A DNA stretch of 64,000 bases from JBAYFX01 sp041666965 (GCA_041666965.1 JBAYFX010000002.1:8728-72727), one strand, 5' to 3'. Counted from the first letter of the stretch, positions 1-7,893 are shown. Notes: generated by a model not told the origin, from the sequence alone. Numbers and translations: made by a program.

Positions 1-1
1 C

Positions 2-1093
2 ATTAGGGAAGAAAACAAGGAAGTAATGGACAAATTTAACGATCCACGTCTTACCAAAATCTACGCCCGGGAGCTCGAGGATTTCAGCGAAGAAGACCTC
101 ATCCCCAAAGAGCCAACCGTCGTTTTGTTTACTAAAAGCGGTTACATTAAACGCGTCACCAAAGACACATACCGCAGTCAACACCGAGGCGGTGTAGGAG
201 TCGTAGGCATGGCGACCAAATCCGAAGATGAAGTCGATTGTATAATGTCCGTCACTACTCACGACAAATTGCTATTTTTCACCAACCGCGGTCGAGTTTT
301 TACCACCCGGGTCTGGGATGTCCCCGAGTCAACCCGTCAGAGCAGAGGAGTTGCCGCCGTCAATTTAGTCAATACTGTCCAAAGTGAACAAATTCAGGCT
401 ATCTTGTCCTTACCTGCGGGCAAAACTGTTGGTAATCAATACATCCTACTAGCTACCAAAAACGGCGTCGTTAAAAAAACTCTTCTTAGTCGCTTTGAAA
501 AAATTCGTCAAAACGGGCTTACTGCCATTAATCTTGACGAAGGCGATCATCTGGTTTGGGCCGAAACCACCACCGGGGACGATCAGGTATTCATAGTATC
601 TCATCAAGGTAAATGTATCCGTTTCCATGAGTCCGATATTCGCCCCATGGGCCGCCATACCCGAGGGGTTCGGGGTATTACCCTAAAAATTGGCGATTAT
701 TTAGTGTCTTTAGACGTTTTACCCTCAGTCCGCACTCCATCTTCCAAAAAAGACCCTCACTTTTACCATCTTCTAACTGTCACCGAAAAAGGCATTGGTA
801 AACGTTCCGATGTTTTCCTCTATCCGCTTCAAAAACGCGGTGGTATGGGTGTAAAAGTATCCCAGTTAAGTGATAAAACCGGCAATGTGGCCACAGCCAA
901 AGTCGTTACTGAAAACCATCTTCAGGCAATTCTTATCTCCCGCAAAGCTGTCACCATTAATTTACCTCTCAGCAACATTCCGGTCCTCAACCGCAGTACC
1001 CAAGGGGTAATTTTAATGAGGCTCAAGGACGCCACCGACCAGGTTTCTACCATGACTGTAGTTGAAAAAGAAGTCGAGGAACCAATCAAGTAA
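2..1093 (+). CDS. gyrA: DNA gyrase subunit A, C-terminal part (5' end outside window)
   Basis: This is the C-terminal beta-pinwheel domain of GyrA, which wraps DNA so that gyrase can introduce negative supercoils. The reading frame is open to the left edge, so the gene is cut by the window. The first visible residues include DPRLTKI, resembling the end of the breakage-reunion domain. A GyrA-box-like motif, QHRGGVGV, follows. Repeated blade signatures (TNRGRVF, GKCIRF, TEKGIGKRS) run to the end, with a further GGMGVK. The acidic tail is short. ParC is the main alternative, but the GyrA-box-like motif favours GyrA. The gene is co-directional with the next one but separated from it by about 316 bases. 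Confidence 0.93.
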   Translation: MREENKEVMDKFNDPRLTKIYARELEDFSEEDLIPKEPTVVLFTKSGYIKRVTKDTYRSQHRGGVGVVGMATKSEDEVDCIMSVTTHDKLLFFTNRGRVFTTRVWDVPESTRQSRGVAAVNLVNTVQSEQIQAILSLPAGKTVGNQYILLATKNGVVKKTLLSRFEKIRQNGLTAINLDEGDHLVWAETTTGDDQVFIVSHQGKCIRFHESDIRPMGRHTRGVRGITLKIGDYLVSLDVLPSVRTPSSKKDPHFYHLLTVTEKGIGKRSDVFLYPLQKRGGMGVKVSQLSDKTGNVATAKVVTENHLQAILISRKAVTINLPLSNIPVLNRSTQGVILMRLKDATDQVSTMTVVEKEVEEPIK

Positions 1094-1157
1094 GCTAACA
1101 TATCCTATATAATATTCTTCTAAAGTACTAGTAAAATAAACACGGATTTGGCAGTCT

Positions 1158-1170
1158 GGGTAGGGGAGTG
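1158..1170 (+). repeat. GGGTAGGGGAGTG repeat, copy 1
   Basis: Exact 13-mer, identical to 1378-1390 and matching 2030-2041 over 12 bases. It is followed by CTAACAAGGCTAGATT, which may hold a weak -10. Function unknown. Confidence 0.55.
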
Positions 1171-1377
1171 CTAACAAGGCTAGATTTTTAGATTACCCCC
1201 ATAAATAGGGTATAAATTACTCCTTCAGAAAAATGATAAATTTTACATCCTTTTCAAATGGTTATTACCAAACTTAGGCCAATATCCGCATTATCCTTTA
1301 CACACCTATAACTTATCAGTTTTTCTCCCTGTATTACAAATAGTATCGGCTACTAATTTTGTAAATCATTCACAAGA

Positions 1378-1390
1378 GGGTAGGGGAGTG
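1378..1390 (+). repeat. GGGTAGGGGAGTG repeat, copy 2
   Basis: Exact copy lying directly upstream of the extended -10 of the RdgB-like gene. Related forms stand before TATA-like boxes on the minus strand near 3565, 50079 and 55450, so it could be a promoter-proximal element. Confidence 0.55.
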
Positions 1391-1391
1391 T

Positions 1392-1400
1392 TGGTATACT
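1392..1400 (+). promoter_or_regulatory. extended -10 of the RdgB-like gene
   Basis: TGG-TATACT ends nine bases before the ATG at 1410. Transcription would start at about the start codon, giving a leaderless or nearly leaderless mRNA. No Shine-Dalgarno sequence is seen. Confidence 0.5.
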
Positions 1401-1409
1401 ACTCCAACT

Positions 1410-2015
1410 ATGCCCATCGAAACCATTGTTTTAGCTACCCGTAATCCCGGAAAAGTAATTCAATATCGGCAGGCACTAGAAAGCCTAGGTATAAACGTAT
1501 TAGGTTTAACTGAATTAGGAATTAAAGGAAAACCAACCGAATCAGGCGATACCGCCGAAGCCAACGCCGCAATTAAAGGTCTCTTCTATTCTGCTCTTAC
1601 CCCCTATCCTGTTCTTACCGAAGATGAATCTCTGTTAGTTGATTTTCTACCGATCGAACTACAACCCGGTGTTCGTGTTCGCCGTATTAATGGGGAAGAT
1701 GAAGTCACCGATGACCAACTATTCCAGTATTGGAAAGAAATAGTTAGCCGCACACCTCCAAGTTTAAGAACAGGTCGTTGGCATATTGCCTATTGCTTAG
1801 CTACAGGAGGTCAAATCCTTGGCCAAACAGCCCGGGATGTTGAGGTTAAATTCTTCTATCCTCCTTCATCGGTTAGAATTCCCGGCTGGCCCCTAAGTAG
1901 TATTCAGGGTTCTACCGGCAAACCGTCAAGTGAGCGGACTCCAGAGGAAATTCAACAAAGAATTCAAGAAGATGGTCTATTAATTCGCCAAATCATACAA
2001 AAGTTAGTTAGTTAA
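1410..2015 (+). CDS. RdgB/HAM1-like nucleoside triphosphate pyrophosphatase
   Basis: Members of this family hydrolyse non-canonical purine NTPs such as dITP and XTP to monophosphates and so keep them out of DNA and RNA. The protein has 201 residues, the usual size. The N-terminal signature ATRNPGK matches the family's (S/T)xNxxK substrate-binding motif. ESGDTAEANAAIK matches the ETGxTFxENAxxKA region. EDESLLVD stands where DDSGLxVD is usual, keeping acidic residues but changing the core. The late FGYDPxF motif is not recognisable; IPGWPLSSI occupies that area. The fold assignment is good, but substrate range is uncertain. The gene stands alone between two GGGTAGGGGAGT repeats. Confidence 0.75.
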   Translation: MPIETIVLATRNPGKVIQYRQALESLGINVLGLTELGIKGKPTESGDTAEANAAIKGLFYSALTPYPVLTEDESLLVDFLPIELQPGVRVRRINGEDEVTDDQLFQYWKEIVSRTPPSLRTGRWHIAYCLATGGQILGQTARDVEVKFFYPPSSVRIPGWPLSSIQGSTGKPSSERTPEEIQQRIQEDGLLIRQIIQKLVS

Positions 2016-2029
2016 CCTTCGGCTAAATA

Positions 2030-2041
2030 GGGTAGGGGAGT
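2030..2041 (+). repeat. GGGTAGGGGAGT repeat, copy 3
   Basis: 12-base exact match to copies 1 and 2. Its last base is also the last base of the xer stop codon on the minus strand. Together the copies flank the RdgB-like gene. Confidence 0.5.
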
Positions 2042-2991
2042 CATCCTTCTTTTTTCTTAAAATGGAACCGGTCGTGAACTTCTTTAAGCCGAGCGTTAGT
2101 CACATGGGTATAAATTTGGGTGGTAGCAATATTTTTGTGCCCGAGTAGTTCCTGAACCGAGCGCAGGTCGGCCCCGTTAACTAACAGATCAGTGGCCATT
2201 GAATGTCTGAGGGTGTGTGGTGTGGCGTCCACCGGCAATTTGGCCAACACTACATATTTTTTTACAATCCTCTGAATGGTACGCGCCCCAATTCTAACTT
2301 TTTTCTCGTCCACAATAATTTCGGTTAGTTTTATATTTCTAACAAAGAGGGGAGTCATCTTGTCCATTCGGCTCCTTAGGTACTCCTCTACTTTTTGGGC
2401 CGATCTTTCCGACATAAATACCACCCGACTTCGTCCACCCTTACCAATCACTCCAAATTCGCGGGTTTTTAGGTTAACTTGGTCCCGGTTTAAGGCAACG
2501 AGTTCCGACACCCGTAAGCCCGACGAAAATAACAACTCCAAAATCGCCCTGTCCCGTTTGCCGTTAGTACTCGATGAAATTGGTTGGTTTAACAGTCGTT
2601 CTACCTGCTCTCCAGTTAAAAACTTCAACGAGTGGTCTCTAAACTTGGGCACATCAATTACTTCCGGCTTTAGGCATTCCACACCCTTTCGGGTCAGCCA
2701 TTTTAAAAATGACCTTAAAGCAATTACATAATAAGCCTGCGTCGTCAAAATCATGTCTTGACCTTTGGTGCCTTTTTTTGTCGTCAGCCACAGCCGCCAT
2801 TCTTTAACATTTTTTTCATTTAAGCTCTTAATGGTCAGTGGATAATTTTTCGTCGCCATAAATGACTGTAGGTCATTTAGGTAATGCCGATAGTTTCTAA
2901 CGGTGAGGCGTGACGATCCTTTTTCAATACTCATATAGTCCAAGTACTTATTTATCCATCCCGACAGTTCATTTAAAGTCTCAACTTCCAT
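2041..2991 (-). CDS. xer: tyrosine recombinase, XerC/XerD/XerA type
   Basis: Site-specific tyrosine recombinase, expected to resolve chromosome dimers at a dif site. The 316-residue length is typical. The N-terminal SAM-like core-binding domain covers about residues 8-105. The catalytic domain has all expected residues: R160 (GLRVSEL), K184 (GKGGRSR), H259 and R262 (PHTLRH), H285 (LGHKNI) and the nucleophile Y294 (TQIYTHV). It is the only Xer in the window, so whether it works alone is unknown. A symmetric dif-like sequence lies about 280 bases upstream of its start. A TATAAT box sits five bases before the ATG, so the mRNA is probably leaderless. Confidence 0.92.
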   Translation of the reverse strand: MEVETLNELSGWINKYLDYMSIEKGSSRLTVRNYRHYLNDLQSFMATKNYPLTIKSLNEKNVKEWRLWLTTKKGTKGQDMILTTQAYYVIALRSFLKWLTRKGVECLKPEVIDVPKFRDHSLKFLTGEQVERLLNQPISSSTNGKRDRAILELLFSSGLRVSELVALNRDQVNLKTREFGVIGKGGRSRVVFMSERSAQKVEEYLRSRMDKMTPLFVRNIKLTEIIVDEKKVRIGARTIQRIVKKYVVLAKLPVDATPHTLRHSMATDLLVNGADLRSVQELLGHKNIATTQIYTHVTNARLKEVHDRFHFKKKEG

Positions 2992-2996
2992 AGCTA

Positions 2997-3002
2997 ATTA
3001 TA
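2997..3002 (-). promoter_or_regulatory. -10 box of xer
   Basis: TATAAT on the minus strand with only five bases (TAGCT) before the xer ATG, consistent with leaderless transcription. Confidence 0.5.
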
Positions 3003-3269
3003 TACTGTGAAGCTTATCTTGTGTTCTAGGGCCTTTGGTGAGGTCATACATATTTTGCCTTATTTACCGCTATTTATAAAATCCCCTTCATAAGAGTAGT
3101 CAAGTGGAGGCTCTCAGGCTCAAAACCGGTTTTTGGCAGGCACCTCCTACAATAGGGGTAAAGGAGCCAAATATACTAGTCAACTCCAATTATTTATTTG
3201 AAATTTATATTTTATTAATTATTTATTAATTAGTCAGAAACCTCCCTCCCCCCCTCGGAGAAGTACCTC

Positions 3270-3297
3270 ATGTCGCAAAACATACATTGTGCGACGT
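3270..3297. other. candidate dif recombination site
   Basis: Twenty-eight bases built like a dif site. An 11-base arm ATGTCGCAAAA and a 6-base centre CATACA are followed by an 11-base arm TTGTGCGACGT. The reverse complement of the second arm is ACGTCGCACAA, so the arms differ at only two of 11 positions. Read on the minus strand, the centre TGTATG resembles the E. coli dif centre TGTATA, and the inner arm ends CACAA and TTTTG resemble CATAA and TTATG. The xer gene lies next door. An operator for a dimeric regulator is the alternative. Confidence 0.45.
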
Positions 3298-3490
3298 TAT
3301 ACTTTAAGCCCCAAGAACAGTAGGGAACAAGTCTTTTCTCCACTTTCTTCACACTAAAATTAACTGATTAATATTTATCTAACAAAACAATTACTGGGGT
3401 ACCCTCTCTTCTCTTCTTACCCACTTCTCTCCAAATTCACATTTTGTAAGTTTTAGAGTTTTCCACAGAACTATATCATTGTATATCACG

Positions 3491-3550
3491 TATGTGAAAT
3501 ATTTATAGGATATGTGAAAATATAATTATAGGACGTTGTATATTATAGGT
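3491..3550. repeat. iteron-like direct repeats ending in TTATAGG
   Basis: Two adjacent units begin TATGTGAAA and end TTATAGGA (3491-3510 and 3511-3533). A third, shorter unit ends TTATAGGT (about 3534-3550). The spacing is about two helical turns. They lie in an AT-rich tract near a TTTTCCACA sequence. They may bind a protein or simply be local duplications. Confidence 0.4.
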
Positions 3551-3621
3551 CATACTACTTCCCTACCCTAGTCCCCTTGCCTAAAAATTGAGTACTTATT
3601 TATTATTTAAATTTATAAATA

Positions 3622-3645
3622 ATACGAAATCCGTCTCTTGACGGA
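3622..3645 (-). terminator. possible intrinsic terminator of the 3.7-7.9 kb operon
   Basis: On the minus strand a TCCGTC-AAGA-GACGGA hairpin is followed by TTTCGTATT. It lies 30 bases beyond the last gene. The T tract is interrupted, so termination may be weak. Confidence 0.45.
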
Positions 3646-3674
3646 ATAATTCAAAAAATATATTACTTCGGTTC

Positions 3675-4457
3675 CTACCAACTTACAGTCACGATCAAAG
3701 AGATTATTACGGCCACCAAAATCCACCCCAAACTCATAATTGATTTTTTAAACAATCTTTCCCGAATCGTCAGTTGTATCAGGCTTATTAATATGTATTG
3801 AAACGACACCATATACAAGGAACTCTTAAATACCCCCGTTGGCCAAAAAGACAGTACCATCGCCATTTGGGACATCATCCACACCGAAGCCAAAACATAA
3901 GACATAATTGGTAAGTCTTTACCATCATCCGGTAATTCAATTAGCACCGACCAAACAATGTAAGTAAAAATAAAAGGAGTTACCGCCAAAAATATCAGCA
4001 TGTTTTGCCAAAACCCCAACCGGTACGAAAAAATAACGTCATATACTAAAAACGAAGCAAATAAGGTTACAACTACGCTTACCGTAAACGCCGCCCGGTA
4101 CAACGGCACAGTTTTATAACCCACCGCCACCATAAACACGTTTTCAATCAAATATATCGTATAGTTCACTCCCCCAAACAACAGCAATATCGGAATATCC
4201 CACCACCAAGGCAATTCCAAAACAGAAATAAACATCGCCAGTCCAAAAAACCACATAATCGGCAATATAATCGCCGCCAAGCGACTTTTCCAATCTGAGT
4301 AATAAATCAATCCCAGACCGTACCAGGTTGAAAACACCGTCAACGCTAACCCTGTAAATACTCCATATAGTCTGGAATCATAGGGCAATTCTACAAACAA
4401 CAGAAAGCCTAATGCCTGGATTAAGGTTAAAAATAAAAATTTTGCCCGTTTATTCAT
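3675..4457 (-). CDS. conserved multi-pass membrane protein, unknown function
   Basis: A 260-residue, very hydrophobic protein with about eight predicted transmembrane segments separated by short loops. Loops contain conserved-looking charged patches (YSDWKSR, ELPDDGKDLP, RERLFKK). I see no catalytic motif. Its start codon directly abuts the stop codon of yebC, so the two are translated from one mRNA. It is the last gene of the operon, before a hairpin. A Patescibacteria-specific membrane family is plausible, but I cannot name it. Confidence 0.7.
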   Translation of the reverse strand: MNKRAKFLFLTLIQALGFLLFVELPYDSRLYGVFTGLALTVFSTWYGLGLIYYSDWKSRLAAIILPIMWFFGLAMFISVLELPWWWDIPILLLFGGVNYTIYLIENVFMVAVGYKTVPLYRAAFTVSVVVTLFASFLVYDVIFSYRLGFWQNMLIFLAVTPFIFTYIVWSVLIELPDDGKDLPIMSYVLASVWMMSQMAMVLSFWPTGVFKSSLYMVSFQYILISLIQLTIRERLFKKSIMSLGWILVAVIISLIVTVSW

Positions 4458-5162
4458 TTATGGGCTCCCAACATTGACTGATTCAACTTCATCTAACGCC
4501 TCCAGTTCATCAATTAAATCCACCAACTGTTGAGTATCCTCCTGGCTCAACTCGAACCTTGCTCCCAAAAACTTATATCTTTTGCCCAAACTCACCACCC
4601 GCTTACCTTGCTCTTCTAAATACTTTTTAATTACCTCTCCGTTTTCCCCCACCCCGTATTCAATCGTCTCCTCAGTCCAGTCACTCATCCCTTTTTCCAT
4701 CAATTGTAACTCTTCCTCTTCACTCAGCTGACCCTCATAGTCAATAACCCCTACTTCCTCAAACTGGAATTTTACGCTCCCTTCATCCCCCACCGACCCC
4801 CCATAAGTCTTAAACAACGACCGAATTTCCCCTAAGCTTCGGTTTTTATTGTCTGTTTCTACTTTTACCATCATTGGCACTCCCCCCGGCCCGTAACCCT
4901 CCAAAAGCAAACTCATTAAATTCTTTTGTTTAGATTGGTAATTACCTAGTAACCGCTCAATATTGTCTTTAGGAACGTTTGCTTCCCTAGCCTTGTCCAG
5001 GGCCACCTTCAGGTAACTGTTAGATTCCGGGTTAATCACTCCACCTCCAAGTTTTATCGCCCCAATTATGGCCCGGGATAATTTGGTAAAAACTTCACTT
5101 CGCTTTTTATCCACCGCCCCCTTGCGATTTTTAATATTGGCCCATTTAGAATGTCCTGACAT
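4458..5162 (-). CDS. yebC: YebC/PmpR family protein
   Basis: YebC-family proteins act as DNA-binding regulators or, as more recently shown for some members, as ribosome-associated factors that help translate proline-rich stretches. The N-terminus MSGHSKWANIKNRK is the family hallmark. The central GYGPGGVP and the acidic C-terminal domain also fit. The length of 234 residues is normal. Its 5' end overlaps the upstream LytR_C-like gene by 17 bases, and its stop abuts the next gene, so it sits inside an operon. Confidence 0.93.
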   Translation of the reverse strand: MSGHSKWANIKNRKGAVDKKRSEVFTKLSRAIIGAIKLGGGVINPESNSYLKVALDKAREANVPKDNIERLLGNYQSKQKNLMSLLLEGYGPGGVPMMVKVETDNKNRSLGEIRSLFKTYGGSVGDEGSVKFQFEEVGVIDYEGQLSEEEELQLMEKGMSDWTEETIEYGVGENGEVIKKYLEEQGKRVVSLGKRYKFLGARFELSQEDTQQLVDLIDELEALDEVESVNVGSP

Positions 5163-5970
5163 AGCTGCTGTATTTTAACAAATCGGCCATCCCTCTCCCA
5201 ATAACCATTTCTACACCGGCTTTAATTTTTATATCTTTCTTAAGCTCACAGTTCCACAATTGGTTAACTTTATTAATTTGTCTTAAATAATTATTGCCCG
5301 TTTCTTCCAAGTTATATTTTATTTGGCACAAATTAATTTCTCTATTACTAATGTTGGCTACATTACTCACCCACATTCCCGCCCACACCAGTCTTTGGGC
5401 CACAAAAGATCCTAAACCTTTTTGGTCAGTCCCGTTATAAATCCGCCACTCTACCCCTCCCCGGTCAATTGGAGTATATCCGGTAATCACTTGCTTATCC
5501 CAATTGTTAAAAATTTCTCCCGTCTCCACTAACCCCAACTCGTCTTCCCTAACAATCCAGCTGCTTCCTTCCCATTTCCACCACAGCCATCTTCCGGGGG
5601 ACCATTTTTTCCACACCTCTTCCACCACTACCTCTCTTGTGCTACTTATAATTTTATCCGGTAATAAGCCAAAATTGTAAAATATTACTTTGTCCATTAA
5701 ATTTGTTCCGCCATCGATTTGTTTAACCTTTTCCAGATTTCCGGTTTCATACCACCCCCACCCTCCGGGTACCCAAATTGGTACCTGTTTGGGCACAATC
5801 GCCGTGGCCACCATTTTCCGCTTAGGTGACCAATTAACTACCCTCATTCCCCAGTTGCCGTAAACCACTACCAACCACTCTTTTTCTTGGCCCAAACTTT
5901 TTATCATAGTCCCAAAAACCAAGGCCATTATCCCCAAAATTATTATTAGCGTCCTATGTTTCGATTTCAT
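5146..5970 (-). CDS. membrane-anchored protein with LytR_C-like C-terminal domain
   Basis: A 274-residue protein with an N-terminal membrane anchor (about residues 7-27) and an extracytoplasmic body. Around residues 176-212 the pattern IYNGTDQKGLGSFVAQRL...W.SNVANIS resembles the LytR_C domain, whose family pattern is VxNGTxxxGLAxxxAxxLxxxGxxV. The region before it (IWVPGGWGWYETGNL) could be a worn-down LCP-like domain, but the arginines of LCP ligases are not obvious. Tryptophan is unusually frequent, partly because this strand is G-rich. A role in cell-wall or surface-polymer metabolism is an inference. It overlaps yebC by 17 bases and the pseudouridine synthase gene by 17. Confidence 0.55.
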   Translation of the reverse strand: MKSKHRTLIIILGIMALVFGTMIKSLGQEKEWLVVVYGNWGMRVVNWSPKRKMVATAIVPKQVPIWVPGGWGWYETGNLEKVKQIDGGTNLMDKVIFYNFGLLPDKIISSTREVVVEEVWKKWSPGRWLWWKWEGSSWIVREDELGLVETGEIFNNWDKQVITGYTPIDRGGVEWRIYNGTDQKGLGSFVAQRLVWAGMWVSNVANISNREINLCQIKYNLEETGNNYLRQINKVNQLWNCELKKDIKIKAGVEMVIGRGMADLLKYSSYVRTF

Positions 5971-6628
5971 ATTGTTTTAAAATCTCCCTCATGTTTAGGG
6001 GGATTGGAATTTCCACCGCCACCCGGCCCCCATCCTTTGAGCTTACTCCCAAAAACCCCTCATGTAACATAAGCCTCGCCTCTTTGGTTTTCCCATACCA
6101 CCGATCTCCCACAATCGGCCATCCTAAATAATTTAAATGAACCCGAATTTGATGAGTCCGACCGGTGTATATTCTCACCTTCAGCCAACTGTAAGTCAGT
6201 CCATCCTTGCGTCCAATCGCCTCCCTCCAAAACTCGGTTATTGCCATCTTTCCATCAATTTTCACTTTTCTTTTTACTACCCCTTTCCCCCGCCACATTC
6301 CAATAGGCATCTCAATCTTTCCCCACCCGCTACTTTTTCCTGATACGAAACACCAGTAATATTTCTCCACCGCTCTTTGTTTAAATTGACTACTATACCA
6401 AACTGCTGCCGCCTCACTTAATGCTACCAGCACCCCCCCCGATGTTTCCCTATCAAGTCTGTGAACTATTCCTGCTCGGTACAGCTCCCGGCTCTCAATC
6501 ACATTTTCCAGTAGCCAATTTTCCAGGCTTAGTTTTCCTGTGTCTCTACCTACCGTCAGCCAACCTTGGGGCTTATACACCACCACACAATCATCTTTTT
6601 TATAAATTATTTTCGGTTCTGTTTCCAT
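5954..6628 (-). CDS. RluA-family 23S rRNA/tRNA pseudouridine synthase
   Basis: Converts specific uridines in rRNA or tRNA to pseudouridine. The motif HRLDRETSG contains the catalytic aspartate. Downstream, GRTHQIRVHL, followed by GDRWYG, is typical of the RluA/RluD group. The protein has 224 residues and no S4 domain, so it is the short RluA-like form. I chose the ATG at 6628 (METEPK) over an in-frame GTG at 6676, because the domain starts just after it (IIYKKDDCVVVYKP) and this limits overlap with lspA to 22 bases. The exact target nucleotide cannot be assigned. Confidence 0.88.
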   Translation of the reverse strand: METEPKIIYKKDDCVVVYKPQGWLTVGRDTGKLSLENWLLENVIESRELYRAGIVHRLDRETSGGVLVALSEAAAVWYSSQFKQRAVEKYYWCFVSGKSSGWGKIEMPIGMWRGKGVVKRKVKIDGKMAITEFWREAIGRKDGLTYSWLKVRIYTGRTHQIRVHLNYLGWPIVGDRWYGKTKEARLMLHEGFLGVSSKDGGRVAVEIPIPLNMREILKQYEIET

Positions 6629-6897
6629 GTGTCCACAATAATTAGCAATCCACCGGCAACTACGAGCCAGTCCCACCAGTTATTATAACCGCCAATAATC
6701 GGTATCCGTAAATTATCAACCACACACCCCGTAAGCCACCTCTGCCACAAGTTACCCGCACCTCCCACTACCATCAACCACCAGCCCGTTTTTCGATATT
6801 TCAAAGCACCCATCACTATCAACAACCAAATTATTGAAGTAATTGCCACCAAATAGGGAATTTGTAACCCAAAGGCAATCCCGCAGTTAAGCGCCAT
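6607..6897 (-). CDS. lspA: short signal peptidase II-like protein (LspA)
   Basis: LspA removes the signal peptide from diacylglyceryl-modified prolipoproteins in the membrane. MALNCGIAFGL matches the family's N-x-G-x-A-F region. GAGNLWQR...GCVVDNL holds the first catalytic Asp, and NNWWDW probably holds the second (usual form FNxADS). With the start at 6897 the protein has 96 residues and about three membrane spans, so it would lack the usual first span. A longer in-frame reading from 6975 exists but overlaps the DksA-like gene by 74 bases. The ATG at 6897 follows that gene's stop by four bases. Confidence 0.72.
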   Translation of the reverse strand: MALNCGIAFGLQIPYLVAITSIIWLLIVMGALKYRKTGWWLMVVGGAGNLWQRWLTGCVVDNLRIPIIGGYNNWWDWLVVAGGLLIIVDTWKQNRK

Positions 6898-6901
6898 AAA
6901 A

Positions 6902-7267
6902 CTAAATCTCGTCTTCTTTTTCGCAACTAATACAAATTGTTGCCTCAGGGCGGACGGCCAATCTTTCCGTATCAATCATCTTGCCACACTTTTCACAAAT
7001 TCCGTACTTACCCAGTTTTAAGCGGGTTAATGCCTTACGCACCTGAACTAATTGCCTGTTTATAAACTTACTTTTTACCTGATTGTCAAAATGTCCCAAC
7101 TGTTCATCCACATCTTCTTCGGTTGAATTTTCCCTCAATCTGTCCTCATCCCCAAACGGATCATTCTTAACCATTGCCTTCTCTTTTCTTTTAAGTTTAA
7201 CCGCTTCATTTTCCAAAAACTCCCGTATTGGTTTTAGCAAATTAGCGGGTATTGAGAATTTTGTCAT
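6902..7267 (-). CDS. TraR/DksA-type zinc-finger protein
   Basis: A 121-residue protein with a helical coiled-coil-like body and a C-terminal four-cysteine zinc finger: CEKCG...then CISC, in the layout of the DksA/TraR C4 finger. DksA-type proteins bind the RNA polymerase secondary channel and modulate transcription initiation. The DxxDxA tip is not exact here; the acidic stretch FGDEDRLRENSTEEDVDEQ lies in the equivalent area. The start ATG overlaps the stop of the upstream membrane-protein gene (ATGA). A longer reading from 7369 is in the same frame but lacks support. It leads into lspA. Confidence 0.82.
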   Translation of the reverse strand: MTKFSIPANLLKPIREFLENEAVKLKRKEKAMVKNDPFGDEDRLRENSTEEDVDEQLGHFDNQVKSKFINRQLVQVRKALTRLKLGKYGICEKCGKMIDTERLAVRPEATICISCEKEDEI

Positions 7268-7893
7268 TGCCTTCCTAGCATAAACAATCCCACGCTCATT
7301 ATCAACGACATAGTCGGTAATAAACCGATTTTTATCATCTCCCCCACTCCCCCTCCCACCAGTACCCAATTTACCCCCATGGCCATAAAATATATGGCAT
7401 TAACGGCAAAAAACACAAATCCCTTTTTCCCGCTGGCGTACCACGCCCACCGTCGATAATTCAGGCTCAGGTAGCGATAAATCCCAAAACTTACCAAGGT
7501 AATCAGTAAGTCATAAAACTTCCCTTGTCCAAATATTACTTGAACCAATTGAATTATCCCGGTTATTGAGTACAAACCAATCATTACGTCTTGGGCCATC
7601 GACCATATTTTCCAATCCCGTATCCAGGCCATCCATACAATTAATATCTGGGCCAATACTAGTCCCCACACCGGTTGAAACAAATAAGGACTCCACCAGC
7701 CTAGTACATTACCCACGTTTGTTCTGTCCCCCAACACTCCCAATACTCCCCCCAATCCGTAAACAATAGCTACCAGCCAACCCATTCCTGTTACTGCCAT
7801 TTCGTCATAGTCGGCCTTAAGTCGGCGCCACCAAAAAAACTGAAATCCAACAATTAGTAGAATTCCCGTCAACCATCCAATAAATATTCCCAT
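7264..7893 (-). CDS. multi-pass membrane protein, unknown function
   Basis: About seven predicted transmembrane segments in 209 residues, rich in Trp and Gly. I recognise no motif; a prolipoprotein-processing role next to lspA is only a guess. The first ATG (7891-7893) shares its A with the final A of the encoded CCA of tRNA-Leu. If the tRNA is cut from the same transcript, that ATG would be destroyed. A downstream start, such as the TTG at codon 8, or an independent transcript may then be used. The gene ends in an ATGA overlap with the DksA-like gene. Confidence 0.65.
   Translation of the reverse strand: MGIFIGWLTGILLIVGFQFFWWRRLKADYDEMAVTGMGWLVAIVYGLGGVLGVLGDRTNVGNVLGWWSPYLFQPVWGLVLAQILIVWMAWIRDWKIWSMAQDVMIGLYSITGIIQLVQVIFGQGKFYDLLITLVSFGIYRYLSLNYRRWAWYASGKKGFVFFAVNAIYFMAMGVNWVLVGGGVGEMIKIGLLPTMSLIMSVGLFMLGRQ

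Larger units (their letters stand above)
1094..1409. other. AT-rich intergenic region with two GGGTAGGGGAGTG copies
   Basis: No ORF with credible coding character is seen. The region holds two exact 13-base repeats (1158-1170 and 1378-1390). Just before the next gene there is an extended -10 box. I see no clear intrinsic terminator after gyrA. Confidence 0.5.
2992..3674. other. AT-rich intergenic region with dif-like site and direct repeats
   Basis: No coding sequence is supported in these 683 bases. From left to right it contains the xer promoter, a GGAGG...CCTCC pair near 3108-3150, the symmetric dif-like site (3270-3297), one DnaA-box-like TTTTCCACA (3459-3467), iteron-like direct repeats (3491-3550) and the terminator of the minus-strand operon. 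It could be a chromosome-maintenance region, but a single DnaA-box match does not make an origin. Confidence 0.5.

Noticed and set aside
1410..2015. Second copy of a deoxynucleotide kinase or phosphatase
   Set aside because: The ATRNPGK and ESGDTAEANA signatures fit RdgB/HAM1 better.
2276..2731. 151-codon plus-strand ORF inside xer
   Set aside because: It is antisense to a full-length recombinase with all catalytic residues, and has the composition of a shadow frame.
3459..3550. Replication origin
   Set aside because: There is only one DnaA-box-like match, no dnaA gene and no visible base-skew switch. The repeats are reported only as such.
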